NCBI RefSeq assembly: GCF_022511585.1
Contig: NZ_JAKWBN010000001.1
Coordinates: 606,269-670,268 of the forward strand
DNA: 64,000 nt
Direction of reading: 5' to 3'
Source of the DNA: Shimazuella soli
GTDB lineage: Bacteria > Bacillota > Bacilli > Thermoactinomycetales > Thermoactinomycetaceae
The notes under the pieces were generated by a model. That model made no database searches, was not told where the DNA came from, and was given only the letters and a program-made list of their open reading frames with translations. Both the position numbers and the translations under genes were made by a program. Shown here one piece after another: positions 25,427 to 34,089 of the stretch (position 1 is its first letter; each line of letters opens with the position of its first letter).

Positions 25427-26191
25427 CTATTTCTTTATGGATATCGCTTCATAATATTCTTCTAAAGTAATCTTTTTTTGGGTAATCTCTTTTGCTATTG
25501 CTACTCCTACATAGCGAATATGCCAAGGTTCGTATTTATACCCAGTAATTGCTTCTTTTCCTTTTGGATAACGGATAATAAATCCAAATTCCTGTGCGTG
25601 TTCTGCTAACCATTTGGCTTCAGGTTTTTTTCCAAAACAATCTTCTGCTGCACAGGTTCCGTCTTTACCTGTCATATCAATGGAGAGACCTGTTTCATGT
25701 TCACTTGTTCCAGGGATTGCACTATAGGTTCTTGCTTTGTTATATCCGTCACGTTTTACATAATTATTGAAAAGTGCTTGTTGTGTTTGATAGGAGCGAT
25801 ATCCTGAAACTCCTTTGAGGAAAATATGATCCTTTTTCGCATCTTTCACCATTTTTTCTAATTGAACTGCTGCTTCTTTGCGTAGTTGGCGTTTTTCGGT
25901 AGAAGCACTTGCAAGAAAAGGTATGTTAGGGAAGACCAAATCTTTTGGGTTAAAAGTTTCTGGTAATTTATTGAACTTGTTTACCAACACGGAGATATTA
26001 TCAGGTTGAGCTACTATTTGTAACTGTTTGGAAGCTGGAACCTCAGTGTTACTTGATTGTTGGTTCGTTTGTACTACAATCGATTCCGGTGATGTGACTT
26101 TTGGATTGGTAGGTTCTGCATGATTGGTACATCCAAACGATACCAGAGAAATTAGACAACAGGTCATGCAGATCGCAAATTGCTTTCTCAT
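25427..26191 (-). CDS. VanY/LdcB-family D,D- or L,D-carboxypeptidase lipoprotein
   Basis: Exported zinc peptidase of 254 residues. The signal peptide ends with lipobox VSFGC, so it is a lipoprotein; a Ser/Gln/Thr-rich linker follows. The M15B domain shows SGYRSYQTQQALF, SEHETGLSIDMT (His and Asp zinc ligands) and EPWHIRYVG (catalytic Glu and zinc His). Members trim peptidoglycan stem peptides. It is monocistronic. No vanHAX genes are nearby, so a resistance role is not suggested. Confidence 0.92.
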   Translation of the reverse strand: MRKQFAICMTCCLISLVSFGCTNHAEPTNPKVTSPESIVVQTNQQSSNTEVPASKQLQIVAQPDNISVLVNKFNKLPETFNPKDLVFPNIPFLASASTEKRQLRKEAAVQLEKMVKDAKKDHIFLKGVSGYRSYQTQQALFNNYVKRDGYNKARTYSAIPGTSEHETGLSIDMTGKDGTCAAEDCFGKKPEAKWLAEHAQEFGFIIRYPKGKEAITGYKYEPWHIRYVGVAIAKEITQKKITLEEYYEAISIKK

Positions 26192-26376
26192 TATGTGATT
26201 CTCCTAATGTAGGTATGATTTTAAGAGTTGCGGGATAGGAGTAGTAAGAGTGAGCAAAAACATAAAATGTTTAGACTTCAACAGACACCTATTTAATATA
26301 TTTATGGTAAAGAAAAAGAGGGAATAAATCAAATGGCAAATATAGAGGAAATGAGAAATTTTCTATAAAAATAGAA

Positions 26377-26404
26377 AAAGCCATCCTATTTTTAGAATGG
26401 CTTT
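26377..26404 (-). terminator. Terminator of ylaJ-like gene
   Basis: AAAGCCAT and ATGGCTTT form an eight-base stem with a U-run on the minus-strand side. Confidence 0.75.
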
Positions 26405-26425
26405 CCTATGAACCAAAAGGTTTTC

Positions 26426-26941
26426 TTATTTTTTAGGAACTACTTTAGTAGGTTGTGGTGCGATTCGTTCAGCAATCGCTGCTAATTCTTTTAAGGTCCC
26501 AGAAATAGGCTTACCTTGACGTATATCCTTTGCTACGTTTTTAATACGTTGCACTAAATCTACATCTGCAGTAACGAGAGCTTTTGCACCAACAGGGTCT
26601 TTGTGTAAAGCTTCTGCGACAGAATATTTCACTGTCCCAACTCTACCTCGATCCAAATTTGCGTCTAAATCAAGACCGACAATCGAGTATTTTCCAACCG
26701 AGACAGCAGTTGCATCTTTTACATGAGGCACATGCTTGGCAATTTGTTCAAGTCGATTGGAAACATTCCGGGAAGATTTGTTATACTGAGGGACGGGAAC
26801 AGTTTGTTTTACCCGCTGGGTATAAGAAATCTTTTGGGTTTTAGGTGTAACTTTATTTGGAGCGGATTTTTGTGGCGCACATCCAAATAAGAGCCCTGCG
26901 GTCAAACTAAATATACCAATCAAACGAATAAAAGCAACCAT
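26426..26941 (-). CDS. ylaJ: YhcN/YlaJ family sporulation lipoprotein
   Basis: A 171-residue lipoprotein with lipobox LLFGC and a basic, Pro/Gln-rich linker. The conserved domain reads SNRLEQIAKHVPHVKDATAVSVGKYSIVGLDLDANLDRGRVGTVKYSVAEAL, typical of the YhcN/YlaJ family, whose members sit in the forespore or spore membrane and affect germination or outgrowth. The closeness of ylaH and ylaI fits. It is divergent from the metallo-hydrolase gene, and the 57-base gap must hold both promoters. Confidence 0.85.
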   Translation of the reverse strand: MVAFIRLIGIFSLTAGLLFGCAPQKSAPNKVTPKTQKISYTQRVKQTVPVPQYNKSSRNVSNRLEQIAKHVPHVKDATAVSVGKYSIVGLDLDANLDRGRVGTVKYSVAEALHKDPVGAKALVTADVDLVQRIKNVAKDIRQGKPISGTLKELAAIAERIAPQPTKVVPKK

Positions 26942-26998
26942 ATATGGATAACTCCTTTCTGTCAGTTATCCTTTAGTTTGCTCAAAGGAGAGCTCTTC

Positions 26999-27625
26999 AT
27001 GCAGGTGGAAAAATATGTATTAGGGCCTATTGCGACTAATAGTTATCTGCTTTATGATGAAACGAGTAAACAAGGCGTTGTAATCGATCCAGGGATGAAC
27101 CCGACAGTTTTAACGGATCGGATTAGGCAATTGGGTTTAACAATAGAAGCAATATGTTTAACGCATGCACACTTTGATCATATCGGGGGATTAGGGATAT
27201 TAAAAAAACTTACGAGTGCTCCTGTTATTGTCCATGAGACCGAACAAACTTGGCTTTGTGATCCTGTTCTAAATGGTTCAGGTACATTTGCTGGAACAGA
27301 GCCTATGTCATTTGAACCTGCAGATATAGCGGTCAAAGGTGGAGAAACCCTTTCCTTTATGGGGAAAAATTTTAAAGTATTGTTTACTCCAGGTCATTCC
27401 CCTGGTAGCATTTCCCTTTTCGATGGAGAAATGGTCATTTCAGGTGATGCCTTGTTCAAAGGAGCGATCGGACGTACGGATCTCCGAGATGGCGATTATA
27501 CAACTTTGATTCAGTCCATTGAAACTCAATTATTTACACTAGCAGATGAAATTATTGTTCATCCTGGACATGGTCCGTCTACGACGATTGGTCATGAACG
27601 AAATACCAATCCGTTTTTTTCCTAA
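26999..27625 (+). CDS. yqgX: Metallo-beta-lactamase-fold hydrolase (YqgX-like)
   Basis: Cytoplasmic 208-residue enzyme of the glyoxalase II/YqgX group. It has the THAHFDHIGG zinc motif, FTPGHSPGSISLF, SGDALFKGAIGRTDL and HPGHGPSTTIGHE. I use ATG 26999, eight bases after AAAGGAG. YqgX of B. subtilis is a bacillithiol-linked glyoxalase or sulfur-transferase-related hydrolase. bshC lies about 10 kb downstream, and yqgY, its Bacillus neighbour, lies at 30.9 kb. The substrate is not proven. Confidence 0.88.
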   Translation: MQVEKYVLGPIATNSYLLYDETSKQGVVIDPGMNPTVLTDRIRQLGLTIEAICLTHAHFDHIGGLGILKKLTSAPVIVHETEQTWLCDPVLNGSGTFAGTEPMSFEPADIAVKGGETLSFMGKNFKVLFTPGHSPGSISLFDGEMVISGDALFKGAIGRTDLRDGDYTTLIQSIETQLFTLADEIIVHPGHGPSTTIGHERNTNPFFS

Positions 27626-27640
27626 GAAGGAGGAAGACTG

Positions 27641-28201
27641 TTGAAGTTGATTCGCACTTTACTTATATTTGTTCTGCTTATTGCAGTAATATATGCTGTA
27701 TATGATGCTTCCGTAAATCAAAAACCGGTAGTCCAGTATGCAAACTGCAAAGGAGATATCGGGATTGAAGTGAAAAACTGTGCACCGAACTTTAAATTAA
27801 AAACGTTAGATGGTAAGAAAGTGGAACTGTACCAAACCAATGGTAAACCCACAATTATCAATTTTTGGGCATCATGGTGTGATCCATGTAAAAAAGAAAT
27901 GCCTTTTTTAGAAGCAGCGTACAAAGAACACAAAGATCAAATAAACTTCCGAATGGTAAATGAGACTTCGCAAGATACCATACCAAACATCAAAAAGTTT
28001 ATGAAACAGTATAAATACACTTATCCAGTTATTTTGGATCAAGAAAATGAAGACGGTCAGACAATTGGAACAGACCACTATCAATTGCTAGGTGTTCCAA
28101 CTACCTTTGTCATCGATTCAACTGGAATGATAACACATAAAGTCGTTGGTGAAATGAGTAAAGAAGAACTGCAAGATATTCTCGATGAAGTGTTATCGTA
28201 G
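27641..28201 (+). CDS. Membrane-anchored thioredoxin-like protein (ResA/TlpA type)
   Basis: A 186-residue protein starting at TTG. One N-terminal membrane anchor is followed by an extracytoplasmic thioredoxin fold with the active site WCDPCK and the cis-proline in LGVPTTF. An extra Cys pair (ANCKGDIGIEVKNC) lies before the domain. It starts 15 bases after yqgX and precedes ccdA, so it is probably reduced by CcdA and reduces disulfides in c-type cytochromes or spore proteins. Confidence 0.9.
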   Translation: MKLIRTLLIFVLLIAVIYAVYDASVNQKPVVQYANCKGDIGIEVKNCAPNFKLKTLDGKKVELYQTNGKPTIINFWASWCDPCKKEMPFLEAAYKEHKDQINFRMVNETSQDTIPNIKKFMKQYKYTYPVILDQENEDGQTIGTDHYQLLGVPTTFVIDSTGMITHKVVGEMSKEELQDILDEVLS

Positions 28202-28219
28202 AGAGGATAAATTTTCATC

Positions 28220-28939
28220 ATGGAACAAGTAACAATTTGGTTAGCATTTGCAGCAGGAATGCTGTCATTTGTTTCTCCCTGCTGTCTACCGCTTTATCCT
28301 TCATATCTGTCATACATAACTGGGGTTTCTGTCTCACAGTTAAAAGAAGAAGGTCGCTCTACACATCTCACTAAGTTAACAATGATCCACACCTTCTTCT
28401 TTTTACTTGGTTTTTCACTCGTTTTCTATGCATTAGGTTTTACTTTTTCATGGATTGGTCAATCATTTGTAAATTACAAAGATTTGATTCGTATGCTCGG
28501 CGGCGTTTTGTTGATTTTTATGGGTTTATTCCTCATCGGGATCATTGAGCCAAAATTTATGATGCGTGAAAAGAAATGGGATGTGTCCAAACAAGGTCTG
28601 GGTTATCTGAGTTCTATGCTGATCGGTATCAGTTTTGCGGCTGGTTGGACACCTTGTTTGGGACCAATACTAGCTTCTGTGCTAGCTATTATCACAATCA
28701 AGGCACAGTTAGGAATCGGTTTTTTGTATATCACGATGTATGTGCTTGGATTCGCAATCCCTTTTTTCATAATGGCCTTTTTTATTGGACGAACCAAATG
28801 GATACTCAAATATTCGAACCAGGTCATGAAGGTTGGTGGAGGGTTGTTGATTTTATTCGGCATTATTTTATACACCAATCAAATGACCACCATTATCACT
28901 TGGTTTACCAATCTAACCGGAGGTTTTACCGGGTTTTAG
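28220..28939 (+). CDS. ccdA: CcdA-type thiol-disulfide transporter
   Basis: Integral membrane protein of 239 residues with six hydrophobic helices. The redox cysteines are in SFVSPCCLPLYPSYLSY (helix 1) and SFAAGWTPCLGPILAS (helix 4), as in CcdA/DsbD-beta. It carries electrons from cytoplasmic thioredoxin to outside thioredoxin-like partners. It is flanked on both sides by such partners (27641-28201 and 28958-29482), a compact reduction module. Confidence 0.93.
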   Translation: MEQVTIWLAFAAGMLSFVSPCCLPLYPSYLSYITGVSVSQLKEEGRSTHLTKLTMIHTFFFLLGFSLVFYALGFTFSWIGQSFVNYKDLIRMLGGVLLIFMGLFLIGIIEPKFMMREKKWDVSKQGLGYLSSMLIGISFAAGWTPCLGPILASVLAIITIKAQLGIGFLYITMYVLGFAIPFFIMAFFIGRTKWILKYSNQVMKVGGGLLILFGIILYTNQMTTIITWFTNLTGGFTGF

Positions 28940-28957
28940 TCTGAAGGGGAAAAGAAA

Positions 28958-29482
28958 ATGAAGAAACAGACAAGATATTGGGTGAGAAGGATATTATTGC
29001 TTTGCTTAATTGGACTAGTAGGATACGCAATTTACCAAGTTTCTACGGATACAGGTGGAAAACCAGTAGAAGGTGATAAAGCTCCAAATTTTACTCTTAC
29101 TACACTCGATGGGAAGCAGCGAAGCCTTTCGGAACTAAAAGGCAAGGCAATTATGCTCAACTTCTGGGGGACTTGGTGCCCTCCTTGTAAGACAGAAATG
29201 CCAGTGATTCAACAAGCTTACATCATGAACAAAAACCGCGGATTTGAAGTTGTTTCTGTTAATATCCATGAGAATGAGTTACCAGTTAGTAATTTTGTTA
29301 GACAATTGGGACTTACTTTCCCCATCTGGATGGATAAAGATAGGGAAGTAGTAAAACAATACAAGATCGGACCCATTCCTAGTTCCTTTTTTATCAATCG
29401 AGATGGGGAAATTGTAAAGAGAGTGGAAGGTCCCTTGCAACTGAGTCAATTGCAACAACTAATTGATCAAATAACATCTTAG
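28958..29482 (+). CDS. Second membrane-anchored thioredoxin-like protein (ResA type)
   Basis: A 174-residue paralogue of the protein at 27641. It has a basic N-terminus, one membrane anchor, KAPNFTLTTLDGK, the active site WCPPCK and the cis-proline in GPIPSSF. The Glu near the active site (TEMPVIQ) and the sequence WCPPC are closer to ResA. ResA reduces apocytochrome c for haem attachment. No cytochrome c synthesis genes (resB, resC) follow, so another client is possible. Confidence 0.9.
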   Translation: MKKQTRYWVRRILLLCLIGLVGYAIYQVSTDTGGKPVEGDKAPNFTLTTLDGKQRSLSELKGKAIMLNFWGTWCPPCKTEMPVIQQAYIMNKNRGFEVVSVNIHENELPVSNFVRQLGLTFPIWMDKDREVVKQYKIGPIPSSFFINRDGEIVKRVEGPLQLSQLQQLIDQITS

Positions 29483-29499
29483 ACTATGGAGTGATCTAT

Positions 29500-29820
29500 A
29501 TGGAAAAATACCAACATATACCTGCATCTGTTTTTGGAAAAAAGTTTGAAGAGGAAAAACATAATTATGTTTTTGTTGATGTTCGTACCAAAGAAGAATA
29601 TGAGGACGCGCACGTAGAAAATTCCATCCATATTCCATACGATGAAATGGAAGAACGTTATGAAGAATTACTTTCTCATAAAGATGAAAATATTTTGTTG
29701 ATCTGCCGAAGTGGGATGCGCAGTCAAATTGCAGCTCAAATACTCTCCGAACGGGGATTTGAAAAGCTGTATAATCTCGAAGGAGGCTTATTGGAGTGGA
29801 CTGGTCGTCTACACAGATAG
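29500..29820 (+). CDS. Rhodanese-like sulfurtransferase
   Basis: A 106-residue single-domain rhodanese: FVDVRTKEEYEDAHVENSIHIPYDEM, then the active-site loop CRSGMRS with the persulfide-forming cysteine, and a C-terminal LEGGLLEW. ATG 29500 follows GGAGTG. It is cytoplasmic. It sits after two thioredoxin-like genes and overlaps the methyltransferase gene by 25 bases, so it is part of the same operon. Such proteins move sulfane sulfur. Confidence 0.92.
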   Translation: MEKYQHIPASVFGKKFEEEKHNYVFVDVRTKEEYEDAHVENSIHIPYDEMEERYEELLSHKDENILLICRSGMRSQIAAQILSERGFEKLYNLEGGLLEWTGRLHR

Positions 29821-30860
29821 AAGGGATGTCGCAAGTGATTCGCAGTCATTTGCGGCAGACTTCTCATGAACAACTACCTTTTGCAAAAGTTATGGAACTT
29901 GCTTTATATCATTCCTCTTATGGTTATTACACGAAGCCCATTCCCAAATTAGGGAAAACGGGCGATTTTTTTACCAATGTTCATGTTAGCAATCTATTTG
30001 GACGTGTTTTGGCGGACTATTTTTTGCAATATTGGCAAGAATACAAGTCACCCTATCCTCTTCAATTGGTTGAAGTAGGAGGGGGCGATGGCAGATTAAT
30101 GGAGCAGATCGCAAATCAATTTCATCAAAAATCAATCCCAAAATCAGAGGTTTTTTTGTATGCCCTAGAGAAAAGCAAATATCATCAATCCCTGCAGCAA
30201 AAAAGGATGAAGGATATCCCTTATGAAGTTAAATGGATTCAACAGTGGAAGGAAATACCTTATGCTCCCTTTACCATTGTCTATCTACATGAACTGATCG
30301 ATGCTTTTCCAGTGCATCGTCTGTTCTGGAAAAAAGGAAAGTGGTGGGAGATTTATGTTTCTGAGCAAAATGGTGAATTTATAGAAGTATATGGGAAGCT
30401 GTCGAAGGAAGAATTAGTGCTATATACAGACTCCATTAAGGGTGATCTGGCAGAAGAACAACAAATAGAAGTGAATCTTCATGCTAAATCTTGGATACAA
30501 GAAGTTGCAAATGGCTTGGAGTCTGGGTTGATATGGACACTGGATTACGGCGGACTATCAAGGGGATTACATAGTATTCGATATTTAGATGGAACAGTAC
30601 GGTTTTACCAAAATCATCAACATGTGTTTGATCCCTATCAAAAATTAGGAGCAGTGGATATAACAGCCCATGTCAATTTTGAAGATCTGACAAGTTGGGG
30701 AGAGGAAGTTGGTCTAACTACTATTTTTTATGGAACCCAGGCGAAGTTTTTACAAATTGCAGGGATATTATCATACACTAACCCGCTTTATCGAAATGCA
30801 ATCAAACAGCTTCTATTGGGGATGGGAGAGCATTTCCAAGTTCTCATACAAAAGAAATAG
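29796..30860 (+). CDS. SAM-dependent methyltransferase (MidA/NDUFAF7-like)
   Basis: A 354-residue member of the PF02636 family (MidA/YqgX-linked methyltransferases). Motifs: GYYTKPIPKLGKTGDFFTNVHVSNLFGRVLADYF near the start, LVEVGGGDGRLMEQIA for SAM binding, and YLHELIDAFPVHRLF in the centre. The GTG at 29796 lies nine bases after AAGGAGG inside the rhodanese gene. In mitochondria the relative methylates a complex I arginine; the bacterial substrate is unknown. Confidence 0.88.
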   Translation: MDWSSTQIEGMSQVIRSHLRQTSHEQLPFAKVMELALYHSSYGYYTKPIPKLGKTGDFFTNVHVSNLFGRVLADYFLQYWQEYKSPYPLQLVEVGGGDGRLMEQIANQFHQKSIPKSEVFLYALEKSKYHQSLQQKRMKDIPYEVKWIQQWKEIPYAPFTIVYLHELIDAFPVHRLFWKKGKWWEIYVSEQNGEFIEVYGKLSKEELVLYTDSIKGDLAEEQQIEVNLHAKSWIQEVANGLESGLIWTLDYGGLSRGLHSIRYLDGTVRFYQNHQHVFDPYQKLGAVDITAHVNFEDLTSWGEEVGLTTIFYGTQAKFLQIAGILSYTNPLYRNAIKQLLLGMGEHFQVLIQKK

Positions 30861-30868
30861 ACGAGAAA

Positions 30869-30897
30869 AAAGAACCCTACATACAAGGGTTCTTTTT
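30869..30897. terminator. Bidirectional terminator
   Basis: AAAGAACCCT and AGGGTTCTTTTT around a seven-base loop, between the methyltransferase gene and convergent yqgY. Confidence 0.85.
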
Positions 30898-30900
30898 GGG

Positions 30901-31125
30901 CTAATAAACAAAAGTTGCGTATGCCACCATACCACAGAAAGATATCAACATGTAGCTACCAAATATGTACATATAAGTTTTTTCTGTGAAACGTTGGTAA
31001 CCAAGCACTACAAACAAGATGGCTTGGAAGATGAAGAGACCTGCTTGGGTGTACATATGACCAGCAACAAACATCAACGCGATTGCTAGTGCCCAAAAAC
31101 CGAGTACACGAAACATGCGATCCAC
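30901..31125 (-). CDS. yqgY: YqgY-like membrane protein (DUF2626)
   Basis: A 74-residue protein with three hydrophobic segments, beginning MDRMFRVLGFWAL and containing FVVLGYQRFTEKTYMYIFGSYM. This is the pattern of YqgY/DUF2626 of Bacillales. The GTG at 31125 has AAAGG ten bases upstream and gives the family N-terminus; the frame stays open to 31161. In Bacillus yqgY adjoins yqgX; here five genes lie between them. Function unknown. Confidence 0.8.
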   Translation of the reverse strand: MDRMFRVLGFWALAIALMFVAGHMYTQAGLFIFQAILFVVLGYQRFTEKTYMYIFGSYMLISFCGMVAYATFVY

Positions 31126-31448
31126 AAAACCACAGCCTTTCAATAGATCAAGATGAGTCAAGAAATAATTACCGTTATTAAGAGCATCCGCTCAAGCAAT
31201 CTTTATTATACCTAGTTCAGATATTTGGTTCAAGTAGTGTTACGGCAAAGGGTTACATCTAGATACTAGCATAACTCTTTTGGCATATTTCTTTGCATCA
31301 CCCTTGAGAAAATATATTCGTTAATCCCCATAAAACGTATAGTTCTAGCAATTTGAGGATATAAAAAGGATAGAGATATACTATTGTTCGGTTTTTAAGC
31401 ATAGGATAGAACAGTCAAAAATATTGCTTAGAAAAGGAGGTTTTGAAT

Positions 31449-32039
31449 ATGGCTGTAAAGCGTCAAGATGCTTGGTCATCAGAAGACGATATGGTATTAG
31501 CTGAAGTAACCTTGCGACATATTCGTGATGGCGGTACACAATTATCTGCATTTGAAGAAGTAGCTGAGCGATTAGGAAGAACTCCTGCTGCTTGTGGTTT
31601 TCGCTGGAATAGTTCTGTTCGTAAAAATTATGATGCAGCAATACAAGTAGCCAAAACAGAACGTCAAAGACGTGGGCAAGAAAGGGCACGTTATACAACT
31701 CCTATAACTCTTAGTAGTGTTCGAGTAGATAATACTCCAACATTGGAATCATATGAGGATGAATATTCATTAGATCATGTTATCCGATTTTTGCGTCAGC
31801 ATAAAAATGAAGTAGGGGAATTAAAAAAACAACAAAAACAACTGGAACAAGAGTTATATGAAAGAGAAGATGAACTAAGGCGTTTGGAACACGAAAATAA
31901 AGCAATGAAAGAACAATTGAATGCGGTAGAGTCGGATTACCAATTGGTAAATGAAGATTATCGCACATTGGTGCAAATTATGGATAGAGCGAGGAAATTA
32001 GCTGCAAGAAACGAAGACTTAGAAAAAGAACCGAAATAA
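31449..32039 (+). CDS. rsfA: RsfA-family prespore transcription regulator
   Basis: A 196-residue protein with an N-terminal Myb/SANT-like DNA-binding region ([57 protein letters not shown]) and a C-terminal coiled coil (about residues 110-190) for dimerisation. This architecture is that of RsfA/YlbO of Bacillus, a SigF-dependent modulator of forespore genes. ATG 31449 follows AAGGAGG by eight bases. The family has several paralogues, so the symbol could equally be another member. Confidence 0.85.
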   Translation: MAVKRQDAWSSEDDMVLAEVTLRHIRDGGTQLSAFEEVAERLGRTPAACGFRWNSSVRKNYDAAIQVAKTERQRRGQERARYTTPITLSSVRVDNTPTLESYEDEYSLDHVIRFLRQHKNEVGELKKQQKQLEQELYEREDELRRLEHENKAMKEQLNAVESDYQLVNEDYRTLVQIMDRARKLAARNEDLEKEPK

Positions 32040-32047
32040 TCTCCAGT

Positions 32048-32078
32048 ACTGCTGACCAACCAAGTCGGCAGTTTTTTA
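32048..32078 (+). terminator. Terminator
   Basis: ACTGCTGAC and GTCGGCAGT (one wobble) followed by six T residues. Confidence 0.85.
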
Positions 32079-32192
32079 TTTTAAAAGAATCGACGCTAAT
32101 CGGGGAAAATTTGATACGATAGAAAGGAAATATATTTTGTCCAAACTGAATATTTTTTAGAAATGATTGGCAAAAAGAAAGGGGTTTTTATG

Positions 32193-32414
32193 ATGGCAAA
32201 AGTAGAAGCGACAATCGTAGGGATTGTTTCGAAGATACTGGTTTCCATCGGGGAAGAAATCCAAAAAGGCCAAGAAGTAATTGTATTAGAGTCCATGAAA
32301 ATGTTAATCCCAGTAGAAAGCGCTATCGCAGGGAAAGTTACGGCTGTCCATGTGAAAGAAAGTGATTTTGTCAATGAAGGAGAAGTTTTAATAGAACTGG
32401 AAGAATTAGTATGA
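32193..32414 (+). CDS. yngHB: Biotin/lipoyl carrier protein (YngHB-like)
   Basis: A 73-residue carrier domain with the biotinylation site ESMKM (Lys near residue 36), followed by PVESAIAGKVTAVHVKESDFVNEGEVLIELE. It carries carboxybiotin from a biotin carboxylase to the carboxyltransferase encoded at 34090. AAAGGGG precedes two ATGs, 32190 and 32193; I list the second. The stop overlaps the next start by four bases. The partner biotin carboxylase (yngHA) is not in the operon. Confidence 0.92.
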   Translation: MAKVEATIVGIVSKILVSIGEEIQKGQEVIVLESMKMLIPVESAIAGKVTAVHVKESDFVNEGEVLIELEELV

Positions 32415-33313
32415 AAGTGAAAATAGTAGAGGTAGGACTCAGAGATGGATTGCAAAATGAACCCAAAATGCTCTCTACTGACTTGAAATTGGAATTGATC
32501 AACAGGCTTATCACTGCCAATCTCACGAATCTTGAAATAACTTCATTTGTCCATCCCAGATGGATTCCCCAATTAGCAGATGCAGATCAACTGGTTCCAA
32601 AACTTACCACTACTAATAAAAAGATCAGCTATCGAGCGCTAGTTCCCAATCTTAAAGGAATGGAGCGCGTAAAGTCCCCACCTTTGACAGAAATAGCCGT
32701 TTTTGTATCAGCAAGCGAGACACATAATCTCAAAAATGTAAACGGTAACATAAAATCCACCATCGATCAAATCGCACAAATTGTGCAAAAAGCTAAAATA
32801 TATGCACTGCCCGTAAGAGGCTATATATCTTGTGTTTTTGGATGTCCCTATGAAGGAGAGGTTTCTTTAGCAGTTGTAGAAAACCTATGTTCTTGTTTGT
32901 TTGATTTAGGGGTGTACGAAGTTTCCCTAGGAGATACGATCGGTATTGCAGTTCCCAAACAAGTGAAGCAAGTACTTCAATCCCTGCAAACTTCTTTTTC
33001 AGGTAAGTTAGCCATGCATTTTCATGATACAAGAGGGCTCGCATTGGTTAATACTTATATGGCGTTAGAAAATGGTGTTACAACCTTCGATAGTTCGATA
33101 GGAGGAATAGGAGGATGTCCTTATGCACCAGGAGCTTCTGGAAATGTAGCAACAGAGGAAGTAATAACCTTATTACATGGTTTAGGTGTCGAAACGGGAA
33201 TTGATTTAAATACTCTGTGTGAAACAGCTCATTGGTTACAAAGTGTACTAGGAAAAAAGCTTCCTTCAAAAGTATTACAGTATTATCTTAGCAAAGGTGG
33301 GAATGAAGGATGA
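32411..33313 (+). CDS. yngG: Hydroxymethylglutaryl-CoA lyase
   Basis: A TIM-barrel enzyme of 300 residues that splits HMG-CoA into acetoacetate and acetyl-CoA, the last step of leucine breakdown. It has EVGLRDGLQNE at the start (metal and substrate site), YISCVFGCPYEGEV, LGDTIGIAVP, MHFHDTRG with the metal-binding histidines, and GIGGCPYAPGASGNVATEEV with the catalytic cysteine. All are as in the family. In B. subtilis yngG is a mother-cell gene under SigE. Confidence 0.95.
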   Translation: MKVKIVEVGLRDGLQNEPKMLSTDLKLELINRLITANLTNLEITSFVHPRWIPQLADADQLVPKLTTTNKKISYRALVPNLKGMERVKSPPLTEIAVFVSASETHNLKNVNGNIKSTIDQIAQIVQKAKIYALPVRGYISCVFGCPYEGEVSLAVVENLCSCLFDLGVYEVSLGDTIGIAVPKQVKQVLQSLQTSFSGKLAMHFHDTRGLALVNTYMALENGVTTFDSSIGGIGGCPYAPGASGNVATEEVITLLHGLGVETGIDLNTLCETAHWLQSVLGKKLPSKVLQYYLSKGGNEG

Positions 33314-34083
33314 CTTGGATCAAGAGGGAACAACGTGGATTTATCACATTACTTCAACTACAACGCCCGGAAGTACATCATGCACTTAACCGGCCATTAT
33401 TGCGTCAATTAAGTCAATATCTAGACGAAATAGAGAAAGAAAAAACCAGAGTAGTGATCATCACAAGTACAGGGGAAAAAGCATTCTGTTCGGGCGCAGA
33501 TTTAAAAGAACGTCAAACAATGAGTGAAGATGAGGTAAGGAAGTATCTCACCTTGATTCGACAAACTTTTTTTCAAATTGAATCTTTGTATTGTCCTGTC
33601 ATTGCTGCTATTGAAGGGATAGCATTCGGTGGTGGAATGGAGTTAGCTCTTGCTTGTGATTTTCGAATTGCTGCAAAAAACGCAGTATTTGCCCTGCCTG
33701 AAACTTCATTAGGAATTATTCCTGGAGCGGGTGGGACACAACGTTTAAGTCGAATAGCTGGTATAACCGCAGCAAAAGAGCTCATTTATACAGCTAAACG
33801 TATATCTGCAGAAACTGCAAACAAGATGGGGATTGTCAGCAAAGTAACCATGACAGGAGAAGCTTTGAATGAGGCAATTTTTATGGCGGAGGAAATTGCC
33901 AAAAATGCACCATTGGCTGTTTGGCAAGCGAAAATGGCGATTGGGGAGGGTTATCTTTTAGAAATAGGATTAGCGATGGAAAAAGAAGCTTATGCCTATG
34001 AGCATTTGATCCCTACAAAAGATCGTTTAGAAGGTTTGTCAGCATTTCAGGAGAAGAGAAAGCCACGGTTTCGAGGGGAGTAA
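33310..34083 (+). CDS. yngF: Enoyl-CoA hydratase (methylglutaconyl-CoA hydratase-like)
   Basis: Crotonase-fold protein of 257 residues. It has the oxyanion-hole segments CSGADLKER and AIEGIAFGGGMELALACDFRIA, and the two catalytic-site regions ALPETSLGIIPGAGGTQRL (both Glu positions typical of hydratases are present). Between HMG-CoA lyase and an acyl-CoA carboxyltransferase it most likely hydrates 3-methylglutaconyl-CoA. The start overlaps the lyase stop by four bases. Confidence 0.93.
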   Translation: MTWIKREQRGFITLLQLQRPEVHHALNRPLLRQLSQYLDEIEKEKTRVVIITSTGEKAFCSGADLKERQTMSEDEVRKYLTLIRQTFFQIESLYCPVIAAIEGIAFGGGMELALACDFRIAAKNAVFALPETSLGIIPGAGGTQRLSRIAGITAAKELIYTAKRISAETANKMGIVSKVTMTGEALNEAIFMAEEIAKNAPLAVWQAKMAIGEGYLLEIGLAMEKEAYAYEHLIPTKDRLEGLSAFQEKRKPRFRGE

Positions 34084-34089
34084 TAGAAT

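Noticed and set aside
25427-26191. Idea that the VanY-like gene marks a glycopeptide resistance cluster
   Set aside because: No vanH, vanA or vanX genes nearby; single VanY/LdcB lipoproteins are normal cell-wall enzymes in Bacillales.
26192-26425. Intergenic region searched for a small gene or RNA
   Set aside because: Only AT-rich sequence and the ylaJ terminator are visible.
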